Source: Coptis chinensis (taxonomy: Eukaryota; Streptophyta; Magnoliopsida; Ranunculales; Ranunculaceae). From it: DNA of 64,000 nt. Position 1 is the first letter of the stretch. Every line of letters begins with the position of its first letter. Below are positions 46,405-58,389 of the stretch, piece by piece. Where the stretch lies: positions 82,241,501-82,305,500 of the forward strand of contig CM027378.1 in assembly GCA_015680905.1 (NCBI GenBank), read 5' to 3'. The notes below the pieces were generated by a model. The model made no database searches. It had not been told where the DNA came from and worked only from the letters and a program-made list of their open reading frames with translations. The translations under genes and the position numbers were made by a program.

Positions 46405-48060
46405 TCAGTGGAGGAGGCGAGGCCTGTTACTGACATTCGCAGATGCCCATTTAGCTAAACTATGTGCCTCCCCATTAGATATTCTAGGAATCCATTTACA
46501 GACAAAATTTCGCAATCTAGTACTAAGGTTCTGAACAGAAAGTAATATAGGATAGCAATTCCAATGTGATGGAGTGGTGCCCTCTGCAACAACAACAACT
46601 ACAGCTTTGTTGTCACCTTGAATTTGGACTTCCGCCAACTCCAGCCCTATTTGCCAACTTCAGTGCCAACTCTGCTGCCCAGAATTCAGCTTGTTCAACA
46701 CTTGTAGCCTGAAATCTTGAATATGTAACCAGCAACCATATTTCCTCCTTCTAGAAAACAACAAGCTCAAGCTATGCCAGACTTCAACAACTTGTTATAT
46801 GAGGCATCAAAGGAGATCTTAGGCCATATCTCATCAAGAGTTACAACAGCAATGTCATTCAGTATTGGAGATTCAGATACTTCATATGCTTTTATACAAG
46901 AGAGCCAATCATGCATAGTGTCTGTCCAGATGATTTGGCATGAAATACCAATTCCTTCCATTCTTGCTTTATTTCTATGACACCATATTTCATATAAGAG
47001 ATAGCAACAGTAAAGACTTTTTAATCTCTTATCTTCCTCAGAGCAGTTGAGCCACTCCATAAGAATGTCTATATGATCCTTGCAAGTGTTCACATTCAGG
47101 CTCTCAATCCTTACAGAAGCTAAGGAGCCAAACCAGACAACTCTAGTCCACTCACATTGTATGAGCAAACGAGTGTCTGTCTCTACAACTTTCCCACATA
47201 TGATACAGGTTGCATCCCCTTTGAAATTCTTTTTCATCAGACATTCCCCAGTAGGTAGGGCATATCTATACATTTTCCAGAGATACAATTATATTTTTGT
47301 TGCAGCTTTCAGATTCCAGATCCTTTTAAGGGTGAGGGGGTTTAAAGTGGAGCTTTGACCATGACTTTCTAGCAAACTAATACTATAGTGTGCAGATTTA
47401 ACAGACAAAATGCCTTTTCTAAAACCCAACCAAATAAGTCTATATCTAGTAGCATCAGGTCTGATTGTGATAGATGTGATGAGGTTTTGAATTGGGTTAG
47501 GAAACAACTCTCCTACCCTGATAGAATCCTAAGAGTTCGTTCCTGGAATGAGGAGGTGATTGACTTTAACATCCAAGAGATTTGGTTTGTAATGGTGGTC
47601 CAAGAGAAGGAAAGATTTGTTGTTTAAGGAGAGTCATGGATCAGTAAAAATGGATATAGAAGATCCATCTCCCACTGCCCAGAGAGAGTTATCTTGAACA
47701 AACTGAACCTGCTTACAGATGCCTCTCTAGAAAAAGGAGCAATCTCTTGGTAGCTGATATATATCCATATGTTGCCACCATTTCATATAAACTGACTTGA
47801 AAAAACAAACCCAAAATGAGCTATTATCAGTGAGCAATCTCCACACGTGTTTTGCTAAAAGAGCAGAGTTCATATTCCTTGAAGATCTGAAACCAAGTCC
47901 ACCCATGGTCTTGTGAGTAGCAATGTTATTCCAACTCAGAGTGTGATAGGCCTTAGAATCTGTGGTGCCATGCCAACAAAAATCTCTAGCCATCTTGTCC
48001 AAACAATCACAGGTTTTGAGGGGTAGCCTATCTCTGGGTGTCAAAGGGGAGTTGTCCCTC
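46405..48060 (-). pseudogene. 5'-truncated LINE ORF2 remnant (zf-RVT and RNase H)
   Basis: In transcription order on the minus strand: LDKMARDFCWHGTTDSKAYH and GGLGFRSSRNMNSALLAKHV (48044-47727), SVKSAHYSISLLES (47507-47289), CIICGKVVETDTRLLIQCEW (the zf-RVT Cys/His block, 47288-46767), then the C-terminal RNase H part NLSTRLRNFVCKWIPRISNG with EAHSLAKWA (46638-46405). Frameshifts separate the pieces, and the endonuclease and RT core are missing. It differs from the LINE at 36669 and lies in the opposite orientation. A TA microsatellite (46355-46375), not a clear A tail, adjoins the 3' end. Confidence 0.8.
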
Positions 48061-48832
48061 TTTCAATGTTTTACTGCTTCTTTTATATCCAGTTTCATTC
48101 TAAGTTTCAACAACCAAATTTATTCTAATTAAACATCCATAAATTTCATATTCAAGCTCAAAACCAACATGGTCGAAATCCACCATATATAATTATGTAT
48201 ATACTTCTCCATAATTTGGAATGTGATGCAAGAAGTAATAAATTGAGTAAAAAGGTGACGATAAAAAAGAAGAAATTTCTTGAACAAACATGTTCCTCGA
48301 TCTTCACAAACTATTGTGATTTCACGTCATGTTATAATATTACCTATTGAAAGCAACAACATCATGAAAACATCTAATTACTTGAATCAAACAATCAAAA
48401 CACCCAAAAGCACAAAGATCAGTCATGAAACCCCAAATGACAACAGTCTTTACAAAATCAAGAAAACCCTGAAAATAATCTAAACAAGAAATCCCTATGC
48501 AAAAAATATGAGTACAACTAAATAACAAAGGAATTGGACTTAAATTAAACCCTAAAAATGGAATATACACAATTAACCCCTTTAAATTGCATCTATATAG
48601 TTAATTTTGATACATTATATCCAATTGATACTAATTAAGTAGTCGTGAAAACAAAAAAAATCTAGATACAATTTGATGTCAATGTTTAAAGAGAGATTGT
48701 TATGCACACATATGTATAAAATAATAATTCAATACCTAATGTAACTTTAGATGGAGACTCCGAATGAGAGAAGACTGAGAATTCAATAAAATAGATGACT
48801 TATAATTCTTTGATTTAAGAGGTAAAATTTTG
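48061..48832. other. AT-rich stretch with no recognised gene
   Basis: No coding similarity was seen. It ends in TTTTGCAG, which looks like a splice acceptor. The Tat retrotransposon then interrupts the sequence, and a possible exon resumes beyond 60138. Confidence 0.35.
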
Positions 48833-48837
48833 CAGAT

Positions 48838-49268
48838 TGTAGATGTTGGTTATTTTGGGACTACGACCTGATGATCTGTTGGATAGGAAATGGCTGCACT
48901 CTTCTTGGGATAAGAGTTGCCTACGTATCAAGTTTCTCCGGGTAAACTTGAATCAAGTCTTACGTAGTTCATCTCTCTCTATTTGTAGATGTGTGTCTGA
49001 ACCGTTATGGATTGCAGATCCACCTTGTATGCTATCTTGATGATTTGCCATTACTCTGATGTTACAAAGTAAATGATTCCTTGATTGTTGCGTTGACTGA
49101 GCTCCAAGATTGCGCTAGTTGATATCTTTCCATGTATGGTTGTAACTGCTGTTGGTGACGACTTGGGTGTTGGGTCGTTGGTACGTTTTGATGTTGTGGG
49201 ATGAGCTGAGGTAAGGCGTCTTGCCTTGTGGACACGTGCTCTGTAGTGTAGAACAGAGGGTGCTTACA
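48838..49268 (-). repeat. 3' LTR of the Tat element
   Basis: 431 bp with TGTAGATG...CTTACA ends, preceded by CAGAT (48833-48837). It lies on the polypurine-tract side of this minus-strand element. It is about 94% identical by eye to the LTR at 59708-60138. Confidence 0.95.
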
Positions 49269-49682
49269 CAGCCCCCTTTTTTATCCGTTCTGTGGACAGC
49301 GGTTGCGTGGGATAAGAATGGTTTAAAAAGTAAAGTTTGAAGGCACATGTCTGACAGCTATTTTGTTTTGAATTTAGGTTTTGGAGAATGTGCGGGAACT
49401 GTTGGGCTAGATTTGTGGGCTCGGATTTGCGGCGATTTGTGGACGAGTAATGATTTAAGTTTTGAAAATACGAAATGTTTTGATTGTCTCGAGGTGTTTG
49501 GCAGTTAAGGGGTTTTTGACTTGTAGAAGATTTTTGTTTGTTCACTTTTCAACCAAAAGAAAAAAAAAATAGTCTGGAGTGAAAAAGAAAGAAAGAAGAA
49601 AAAAAAACTTCTCGTCTTTCTTGAATCAGGTTCGTCTTTCCACTTTAAAAATTTGAGCTTTCTTTCTTTCTTTGATTATGCC

Positions 49683-52262
49683 ATGTCTATGACTAGTGAT
49701 AGTGTAAGTGGTGAGGTTGAAGTTGGTAAATGAAGAGAGAGAACTGTAAGTGAAGAAAGTGAGGAGAGGGTTTGTAGTGGTGATGAGGCTTCGTCGTTTT
49801 CTTTGTTGGGGACAGTGGATAAGAGGAAGCCTAAGTCGGTGAATTCTTATGCCGCTTTGAGGAGGGAGTTTGGTTGGGTGAAATCCGACCTGGTTATGTA
49901 CGATCTGGCTAGGGAGAAGAATTTGTATACTAACGACTACGTTCCTTGGGGTGGAGGAGTAGTTGTTTGTTATGGGCAGTTGAAGGCTGGGATGAGGCTG
50001 CCCTTTTCCCGTCTTACTGTGGAGGTGTTGAATTTTTTGGGGAAAACCCCTTGTCAGCTCGTGGGGAACAATTGGAGGGTTCTCCATGTGTTGGACTTGT
50101 TGAATGACAGGGGCTACAACATCTGTTTAAACGATGTGATTGAGCACTTTGTTTTTAGGAGATCGGGTGTTATGAACTTTAGTTTTCATGTTTATAAGGG
50201 GAAGTTTCCTGTTATTGTAGGGGTGAGCAAGGAGGACTGGAGTCATAGGCCGTTGTTGGCTGCGGGTAGATATTGTCCTCCTAGCTTGGAGATTGATAAA
50301 CGTGTTGTACAATCTCATGGCAGGTCATTGGTTGTAGGTCGTAATGTGTGTGTTTTATATTATAATTTAGACGTTCTGATTTATTGTTGGGTTTGTTTGT
50401 TTTTGTTTTTGTTTTTGTTTTTTGTTTTTTGTTTTTTGTTTTTTGTTTTTTGTTTTTTGTTTTTTGTTTTTTGTTTTTTGTTTTTTGTTTTTTTGTTTTT
50501 TTTGCAGAGGTTTCTATCCCTTCTCGTACGAAGAACGGTGTGATTGAAAGGTTTGCTTGTTTGAGTTTGGAAGATAAGCAGGCTTTGCTGGGTGAGGTTG
50601 CGCATTACTTTAAGAGGCGCGGATGGAAGAAAATCAACCGTAAGAGGCTGGAGCAGAAGGCTAGGGCTCGCAAGGTGGTGGTTGAACTTTCTGATTCTAG
50701 CACAGAATCTTCCATGGAGAGGGAGAGTCACAAGAAAGCACCTATTTCTGAAGTGAAACGGAGTGGAGGTGCTGGTGACAGCCGTTCTGGTGGAGCTAGG
50801 ATGTCTGGTGGGGTCGCTGAACACCGTTTTGGAGCGGTGAGGGCGGCTAGAGGGGTGACGCCTTCCAGACATCCTGAGTTGGGTGACGCAAATCGTTTGC
50901 TATCTCAACGTTCTGAGTTGGGTGATGCAAATCGTTTGGCACCCCAACGTTCTGAGCTCGGGGGTGGAGGGCGCTCTACGTCCAACCGCTTCTCCTTTGG
51001 TGATGCAGATCGTTCTGCATCCAACTACTTCTCCTCTGGAGATGCGGGTGCTGGAAGTGCTGGTGGTGCTGCAGGTGGCAGTACTGGTGGGGAGGGTGTT
51101 GCTCCCACTTCGTTCCGGAAGCCTAATATGAAAAGGCGTTCCGAAGTGGTTGAGTCGGAGGGGGCTAAGAAGGTCCGAATTGGGTCTGGAGACCGACCTG
51201 GTGCTGTTGTAGGTCACTAGTCTTCAGGTCGGGCTCCTCTGCAGAAGATGAGCCTGATTGATGTGGCTGCTGATGTTGGGGTGGTTGAGGCCCGAGGTAA
51301 GGAGAAAGTTGGTGATGCTGAGCCTATTACTGAGTAGGGCAAGGGGTCAGGAAGTACGGACCCCCGTAAGAAGAGGGATAGTGATGTCCTTGATAGACTA
51401 GTTACGTATGAGGACCCCTACAGTCTGCTGCCGAAGTTTGTTGTGAATGGTGATTGTAACTTCAAGTCTCCTTTGGTTGGTGGGGCATTGTTGGAGAGTA
51501 TTGCGCTTGCCGGGGATAGGCGCAAGCTGGATGGTAAGGGTTTGGATGTAAACTTTATGGAGATTGAACGGTCGTTGTGCTTTGTGAGTATTCTTCCGTT
51601 ATGAGCTTGCTCCTTTTTGGTCTTGTTGATTTTGATCCCTTATAATGTCTACATTTGTTGTCTTGTTTGTTAGGTTCTGGCGATGTATCGGAAGCTGAAG
51701 GATATGGTGTCTATCTCCGACCGTTATAAGAAGAATTTGGATAATGAAGAAAAGCAAGCTTTGTAGCCCGGTGGCTGAAAGCGATGGATGGAGAGAATGG
51801 AGGTTGCAGGGCTGAGGGATCAGGTGCAACAACTTGGTAGTAAAGTGGCTCTGTTGTAACCCGCTCTGGATTCCGCAAAGTTGGAGGTTCAGCAATGGGT
51901 TGATGAGTGTAAGAGGCTGCGCTCCGTTACTGAATGAGCTGAGATTGCATACAACGACTTGGTGGATAAGGTGGAGAGTGCCGATGAGTACATGCTGTTG
52001 GATGATTATCCTGAGGCATTGGATAAATATGATCGCCTTAAGATGTCTATTGAAAGTGGGGTTGCAACAGTGTCTACTGCAGATGCTGGTGTAGATGCGA
52101 ATAGACCATCTGATCTGCCATCTGACCAAGTCGTTGTGCCACCGGTTGCTCTAACTGTTCCTTCTGTTGTTTCTGAAGTTGTTGTTGATTAGGCTACCAG
52201 TTCTGGTGTTGCAGAGGGCGTTGATCTTGACCCTTTGAATGTGGATACTCTCTTTGTGTGAA
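49683..52262 (+). pseudogene. Antisense ORF of the Tat element (Transposase_28 / 'putative gypsy type transposon' domain)
   Basis: This ORF is read opposite to gag-pol. The likely start ATG at 49683 is followed by an in-frame TGA after about 15 codons. The frame then continues with SVNSYAALRREFGWVKSDLV, LPFSRLTVEVLNFLGKTPCQ, NNWRVLHVLDLLNDRGYNIC. A GT-AG intron spans 50341-50507, and its pyrimidine tract is a TTTTTTG repeat. Exon 2 (50508 to about 51580) gives IERFACLSLEDKQALLGEVA and a Ser/Gly-rich low-complexity part with stops near 51219 and 51336. A second intron ends at 51673. Exon 3 is coiled-coil with stops. Most stops fit C-to-T changes of CAA, CAG or CGA. The protein's role in Tat elements is unknown. 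Confidence 0.8.
50397..50500 (+). repeat. TTTTTTG heptamer microsatellite inside an intron
   Basis: A run of TTTTTTG units (with a few TTTTTG) fills the 3' half of the first intron of the antisense ORF and ends at the acceptor TTTGCAG (50501-50507). It doubles as the polypyrimidine tract. Confidence 0.9.
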
Positions 52263-53080
52263 TTGATTCTGAACGTCTTGTGCTTGTCTTTGGGTTAGGA
52301 GGTCTTTGAACGTCTTGTTCTTGGGTTGGGGGGTCTTTAAGTAATACTTAAACAGCTTTTGTTCTTGATACAGATACAATATTATTTTTTGATGGGGATA
52401 CTCAAGTCGTTTTCCTAGGATAACCTGGGGGCCTTGGTATCTAACCGATTTTGTATTGAAGTAGAAATATTTAAATTACTTACTTGTTGAAGTTGGTTTG
52501 AAGTATGCATGTGATTGCTTTTGTTGCTACTGATTTGTTGTTTGACGACCTGTGCTGCATAGTGATAGTCCTGATGTACTGCTTGATTTTGCTAGGTTGT
52601 CGTTAAGGTACAGGTCGTAGAGTGTTTGAGTACGACCTGATGTATTTGCGTAGTTGGAACCTAGGCTTCATCTTGTGTCAGGTATACGCCCTGAATCGTT
52701 CCTTTTGGGGGAATTCCTGATTGATATAATTAGCCTTTGAGTGGCCATTATATTTGAGTCTGCCTTAAACCCTTTGTGAGGTCGTAAGTTGACTTGGGGG
52801 TCCTTTTGGGGGTCCCCTAGATTGAATTTGTCTGATAATTGGCCTTTGAGTGACAATTACAGTTGAACCATACCTAACCCTAGCGTTGGTGTTAGGTTGG
52901 TTTAGGGTCCTTTTGGGGGACCTTGATTTGAATTAAATGAACTTAACCATTGTGTGGCTGTTGTTGTTGAGTCGTTCTTAACTCCATCTTTGATATCCGA
53001 CCTGACATTGTGATGTCTTAGGTCGGGTTGCGTAGTGTGAAATGCAAGGTGCTCATGTAATGCAAAAATGATAGCTGCAC

Positions 53081-54600
53081 CACTACAAGAAAAATGACTT
53101 TTGGCCACAGGTACAAGTTAGTTTTAGCCACAGTCTATGGCTATGGCAGAGTATCTACGGTCCTTAGCCGTGGCTAAAGCTTTTAGCAGCTATGGCCAAT
53201 TGCGTGTGCGGTTTTAGTTTAGGTGAGTTTTTGGCCACGGTCATGTTTCCTTTTCTTTGAACCGTTGATGTAAATCTGTGTTTTTGTATCTGTTGATCTC
53301 TTGCAAAATAAAGGAGCATGAAATGAATATTTGACCAAATAGAATTAGGGTAAATCCTCTCTCTCTCTCTCTCTCACGCCATCACAGATATGGGCGGCAA
53401 GAAGAAGAAAAAGTGGGTATAAGGTCGTCTCTGTTCTCACTCCCCCATTTCTTCTTCATGTTGAGCTCTTTTTCTTATCGCCCATTTATTTTCCAGGAAG
53501 TCATCTTCTTTCTCTAAATCATCTCTCTTTTCAGCAGCGAAAACGACGTCTTCAATCGAAGGTAATTATTCTTCCTCATGTCTCCCTTTCCCCTCTTACA
53601 ATTTTACTTTTTAGGGTTATGGTTGACCAATTTCGGCTTTGAAGGTAGTGTTTTTCGGTTTTTTTGATAAATTGACTTCATTCACTATTTATTATATAGC
53701 CTTACAAAACAGTTAGTGATTTTTCCCTATTTTTTTATTATAAGAAAAAGTTGTTGTCTTTGGTTGTTATTACGATCTTTGCAGTATCTCTTCAAGGATT
53801 ATTTAACTTTTCAAACTACTTTTGGCAGTGGTTACTAATTGTCCGATATTTTTTTTCTTTTAACCATCGGTCACTCAATAATTATTATTTCTTTGTCTTC
53901 TTCTCCGTGAATTGATTGTTGTAACTAGCTATGAATCACTCAAACTTTGAATTTGTTCTTACTAAATCCATTGTGGAGTTCTTGTGATATGTATTCAATT
54001 TGACACTGTTTCATATTGTCAAAAATGGGTATCAATTAAGTGTTAGATGATATAACTGATAGAAAGAAATATATATATCAAATGACAGTGAAATTTATGG
54101 GTATCGTCAATTTTACACAAACTTGTCAAGTCCTCTTTGTTTTTCTCACTAAAATTTTCTTTGCTATAACTTATTTGTCTTATTTTTTTTGTTGTAATTT
54201 CTAGAACTTAATGGTTGATGATATTGTAAATCCAAAAATAATTGAATGCACATTGAAAGTAACCACCTCATTGGTTAATGCCTTAGGTCTTGAAATTGGT
54301 TGACTAGAGGTTTTGGCATTGGTTTTGTGGCTCTTTGTGAATCTTTTCTTTTATGTGTTTACACTAAATCAAGATATGAAGTCAAATCCTTATCTGGGGT
54401 ATAACCACTTGTATTTTATTTGTAATATACAGTAGGATTTGGAGCTTGTTTTTGTAAAGAATGTACACACTTTTGTGGAGGAATACTTGAAAAGGCTTGA
54501 ATTTACTGAGCTCATGCAAAAGCTAGGTGCTTTGGGATATGGAAACCAGGACCAGAGTAATATTTTGCATTCTTTCCATCTATTTTCTTTTATTGCATAG
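53081..54600 (+). mobile_element. CACTA-type element fragment nested in the Tat element
   Basis: The left end reads CACTACAAGAAAAATGACTT at 53081, the terminal signature of plant CACTA (En/Spm) elements. GCCACGG/AGCCGTGGC-type subterminal words in both orientations follow (53100-53240). No matching right terminus (CTTGTAGTG) was found before Tat integrase sequence resumes near 54626, so the right end is deleted or diverged. The interior has no transposase. It holds exon-like pieces on the plus strand (53390-53560 and 54436-54557). Confidence 0.65.
53390..54557 (+). pseudogene. Captured host-gene exons inside the CACTA fragment
   Basis: A 5'-UTR-like CT repeat (53357-53376) is followed by ATGGGCGGCAAGAAGAAGAA (MGGKKKKK). 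After an acceptor near 53497 the frame reads KSSSFSKSSLFSAAKTTSSI and meets a GT donor. After a CAGTAG acceptor near 54435 an open frame reads DLELVFVKNVHTFVEEYLKR, LEFTELMQKLGALGYGNQDQ and a donor. It looks like the first and a later exon of an ordinary gene with introns. I do not recognise the family. Confidence 0.45.
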
Positions 54601-54625
54601 GGTAGCATGATTTGAGCTGTTTAAG

Positions 54626-55610
54626 GTGCCAAATGAAGTGCCTACCCTTAAGAATACATATTTAGACTTGAGAGCAGTTCCGAAGCAAAGTGTGAAGGGA
54701 GATTCATTTGTACTGCATCTAGCTGTTATTCTATATGCCCATAGAATGTTTTCTAGTTGCTCTGGCCATTGGTTTTTCTTACTCTCCAGCTTCTTTTGGA
54801 GGTTTTCTTTGATGGCCTTATTGGTGGCCTCTACTTGGCCATTGCTTTGTGCATATCTAGGTGTAGAAAATACTTGAGCGATGCGTCATTTTTGTAGAAA
54901 ATCCTTGACTTGAGTGCCAGCAAATTGCGTTTCGTTGTCCATGGCTAGGGTGTGGGGTAGACCAAATCTAGTGATGATATTAGTCCAGATGAAGTTGATT
55001 ACGTTGACTTCCTTGACTTGGACTAGTGGGATTGTGTCAACCCACTTTGTGAAGTAATCTGTGGCTGCTAGGACGTATTTGACCCCTGATTCTTTTGCGG
55101 GATGAATGGTCTCATGATGTCTAGCCCCCACATGTGGAACGGCCATGGGCTGGCTATGTTGATCAATTCCCTTGCTGGACTTAGGTGATTGTGGCCAAAA
55201 GTTTGATATTGGAGGCATTTAAGAACGTACCTTTTTGCCTCGATATACATGCCTGGCCAATAATATCCTTGGGCAATTGCTTTGTGTGCCAATAATCTTG
55301 CTCCTGCGTGGTTGCCATATTAACCTTTGTGGATTTCGTCGAAAATGAGTTGTCCCTCCCTTGGAGTTATGCACCTTAGGAGGGGTCCTCCAGCAGATTT
55401 GCGGAATAGTCTTCCATTGATCACTGTGTATCTTGGGGCTCGGAGTTGGATTGCACGAGCATGCTTTGCTTCTGATGGGATCTCACCATGTAAGATGAAC
55501 TTGAGGAATGGGCCCATCCAAGATTGGTTGATTTCTTCTTCAGATGAGGGTTGGAAATCTGTGAGGCTGTTGATACTTTCTTTATGGTACGCAGTCATTT
55601 CGAACGTCAA
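54626..55610 (-). pseudogene. Tat integrase with upstream linker
   Basis: A linker (SWMGPFLKFILHGEIPSE, RAPRYTVINGRLFRKS) leads to the zinc-binding region (HKAIAQGYYWPGMYIEAKRY, KCLQYQ) and the catalytic core. YVLAATDYFTKWVD has the first Asp, ITRFGLPHTLAMDNETQF the second, and YAQSNGQVEATNKAIKENLQ the Glu. So the DDE triad is present. Breaks: a stop near 55321, a frameshift near 55080 and a stop near 54886. One Cys of the zinc site looks changed. The C-terminal part ends near the CACTA boundary. Confidence 0.85.
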
Positions 55611-56117
55611 TGTAGGCGTCGTGGTCAGACATGCCTCTTATGTTTTGGAGGCTAGGAAAGCCAAGCTGTCTGCATGTCTGTTGTCTTCTCGAGGAATATG
55701 GTCTAAAGAGAATGTCTTGAACGAGCTGATTATGTCATAAACGACTTGAACATACTTTGCCATGTTTGCTCCGCTCGTGACATATTCTTTGGTGATCTGC
55801 TTGACAATTAGCTGGGAATCGCTGTAAGCTTTAAGTTTTGAGACTTGTAGTTGTTGTGCCATACGGAGGCCTGTGATCAATGCTTAGTATTCTGCTTCGT
55901 TGTTGGACATTGCAAAATCGATTTTGATTGATTTCTGTAGCTGGGCTCCCTCTGGTGAAGTTAATACAGCCCCCAGTCCACTACCACTACTATTGCATAC
56001 GTCATCTACGTTGAGGTGCCATGTGTCTGGGGTGGCTAGCTTGTTGATGGAGTGAAGTGATTGGCTCGGGTTCCCAATTGATGTCTTCGACGAGGAAATC
56101 TGCCAAGAAATCAGCAA
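55611..56117 (-). pseudogene. Second (archaeal-like) RNase H of the Tat element
   Basis: The frame reads WHLNVDDVCNSSGSGLGAVL, then NNEAEY followed by a stop where the family has Glu, then ALITGLRMAQQLQVSKLKAY, SDSQLIVKQI and LDHIPREDNRHADSLAFLAS. This extra RNase H domain after RT/RNase H defines the Tat lineage. Confidence 0.85.
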
Positions 56118-57231
56118 CGACCTGGCCTTTGCGAGACGTTCTGGTAACGAACTCGATGTAATGTTCTCCTAGTTCTTCAGCCCATTTGGCCATGTGGGCT
56201 GTTTTGTTGCTAGAACTCAATACCTGTTTAATGGGTACATCAGTGATGACCTTGATGCTGTGAGATTGGAAGTAAGATCGGAACATCCGAGCTGAGTAGA
56301 GTAAAGAAAGCATTGCTTTCTCCATCGGGGAATAGTACTTTTCTGCATCTGCCAACGTCTTGCTAGTGAAGTAGACCGGCTTCTCGACTCCATCATGCTC
56401 TCGAAAGAAAACTGAGTTGATTGCGAAGTCGGTCGTTGCAAGGTACACCCCTAGTGTTTCTCCTTCTTCTGGTTTGGACAGGACGGGTGGAGTTGATAAA
56501 TAGGCTTTCAGGTCGGTGAAGGCTTTGTGGCACTCGTCTGTCCAAGTGAAAGTTGCTCCCTTTTTGAGTATTTGCAGGAATGGTCTGCATTTGTCAGATG
56601 CTCTTGAGATGAACCTATTGAGGGCTGAAACCATGCCAGATAATTTGTAGATTTGTTGCTTTGTGGTTGGTTCTGGCATTCCAAGGAGAGCTCGTATCTG
56701 TTCTGGATTTGCTTCAATGCGTCTTTGTGAGATGAGGTAACCTAAGAATTTTCCTGAGGCTACTCCAAATACGCATTTGGCTGGGTTGAGCTTCATCTTG
56801 TTTTGGCAAAGTCGTTCAAAAGCCTCTTGTAGGTGGGAGATGTGATCACCTGCCTTTTCATTTTTGACTAACATGTCATCTATGTAGACTTCCATAGTGT
56901 CTCCTAACAAGTCTTTGAACATTTTTGTGACAAGTCTTTGGTAGGTTGCTCCTGCGTTCTTCAAGCCGAAAGGTAGGACGTTATAGCAAAACGTACCTTG
57001 CTCCATTATGAATGACGTCTTTTCCTGATCTTCCTCTGCTAGTGGTATTTGGTTGTACCCATTGTATGCGTCCATGAATGAAAAAAGCTCATGGCCACAA
57101 GTTTGATCTACCAATATATTGATTCTTGGTAGGGGGAAGCTGTCCTTTGGATAGTGCTTGTTGACGTTGATGAAATCTATGCAGAGTCGTACCTGACCAT
57201 TCTTCTTTGGAATGGCTACTATGTTAGCAAG
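56002..57231 (-). pseudogene. Tat reverse transcriptase and first RNase H
   Basis: An open frame runs from just after a stop at 57232-57234. It includes LFSFMDAYNGYNQIPLAEED, TFCYNVLPFGLKNAGATYQR, the catalytic VYIDDMLVK and the RNase H entry KPVYFTSKTLADAEKYYSPM. The only break near the start is TAG where the family has Trp (a TGG to TAG change). The frame shifts near 56040. Confidence 0.9.
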
Positions 57232-58389
57232 CTAGGTCGGGTACTCGACTTCTCTGATGAATCCCACATTTTTGAGCTTTTCTATCTCTTCGTTGATGGC
57301 TTTTTGAAACTTGAGTGCTAGCTTCCTAGGTCGTTGTTTGATAGGCTTGATGGCTGGATCTACATTTAACTTGTGGTAAGCGATCTGAGGGTCGATTCCT
57401 GGCATATCGATATACGACCAAGCAAAAACATCTTTATTGAGAGATAGAAATTTGACAAGCTGCTCCTTGAGCTTGGGGTCTAAGTCAGCCCCTACATATA
57501 CAAATTTTGGGTCATCAGTTGTGCCCAAATTGACTTTTTCTCCTAGTTTTGTTTGAGCTTGTTTTCCTTTGAGCTTTTCTGATGCCGCTACTGGAGGGCT
57601 GGATGTTTGGGGATCCTGCCTCTTTGAAACGTCCTTGGTTTTGACGACCTGAGGCTTGGGTGAGGTCGTAGTGCTGACCTGATTGCATCGGTGAGCTTCT
57701 AGTTGGTTGCTTCTGAGCTCCATGATGCCTCTGGGACCAGGATATCGTAGGACCTGGTGTAGGGTTGATGGAATAGCTTGGATTTTGTGGATCCAACGAC
57801 GTCCTAGAATGGCAGTGTAGGACGACCTGACATCGATAACACTGAAGCGTGTTGATGTTTTGACCATGTCCTCTTTTTTGCCAATGGAGACTGGTAGGAT
57901 TACGTCTCCGATAGCATCTGTACGATCTTTGTTGAACCCATAGAGCGGTGCATTGGACTCTATCATCACCGAGTCTGGCAGGTGCATGTCTTTGTAAGTT
58001 TGATAGAACAGTATGTCGCATGAGCTCCCTGGACCGATGCGGACTTTTTTGACCGTCCAATCATTGATCTTGACGTGCACTACCAAGGCATCATTGTGAG
58101 GTAGGCACACCTTGTCTAGATCTTCTTCTGTGAATGAAATTTTCGTTGTCTTCTTAGGGTTGGTGGAGTTGATAATCTCGGCTTTGTGTGAGAGATGGTA
58201 GATTTCTTGGATTGCTCCCACTCTTCTGCGCTTATCCCAACCTGAGGTTTCATCGTTTGAGGTGTCTGTAATCATGTTGATTACTTTGTCCTCATCTTGG
58301 TCGGAGGAGTGCTGTCTCCTGTTGTGCCTTGACCGACCTGGAGACTTAGATCGTCCTATTGATGATGCGCCTTTTCTTTTGTTTTTCAT
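57232..58389 (-). pseudogene. Tat protease region and N-terminal reverse transcriptase
   Basis: The start is a basic linker (MKNKRKGASSIGRSKSPGRS). The aspartic-protease-like part has VRIGPGSSCDILFYQTYKDM and AILGRRWIHKIQAIPS. The RT N-terminus (FAWSYIDMPGIDPQIAYHKL, RRPRKLA-like block, INEEIEKLKNVGFIREVEYP) ends at the TAG. The protease active site lacks the usual Asp before Gly-Ser-Ser, so the protease is probably dead. Confidence 0.85.

Noticed and set aside
50381-50872. Minus-strand frame rich in Lys/Asn/Gln and plus-strand Phe/Val-rich frame
   Set aside because: Both are translations of the TTTTTTG microsatellite and its surroundings; the Phe-rich part is an intron of the antisense ORF.
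54886-55218. Independent gene starting near 55218
   Set aside because: It is the integrase core of the Tat element in a shifted frame.
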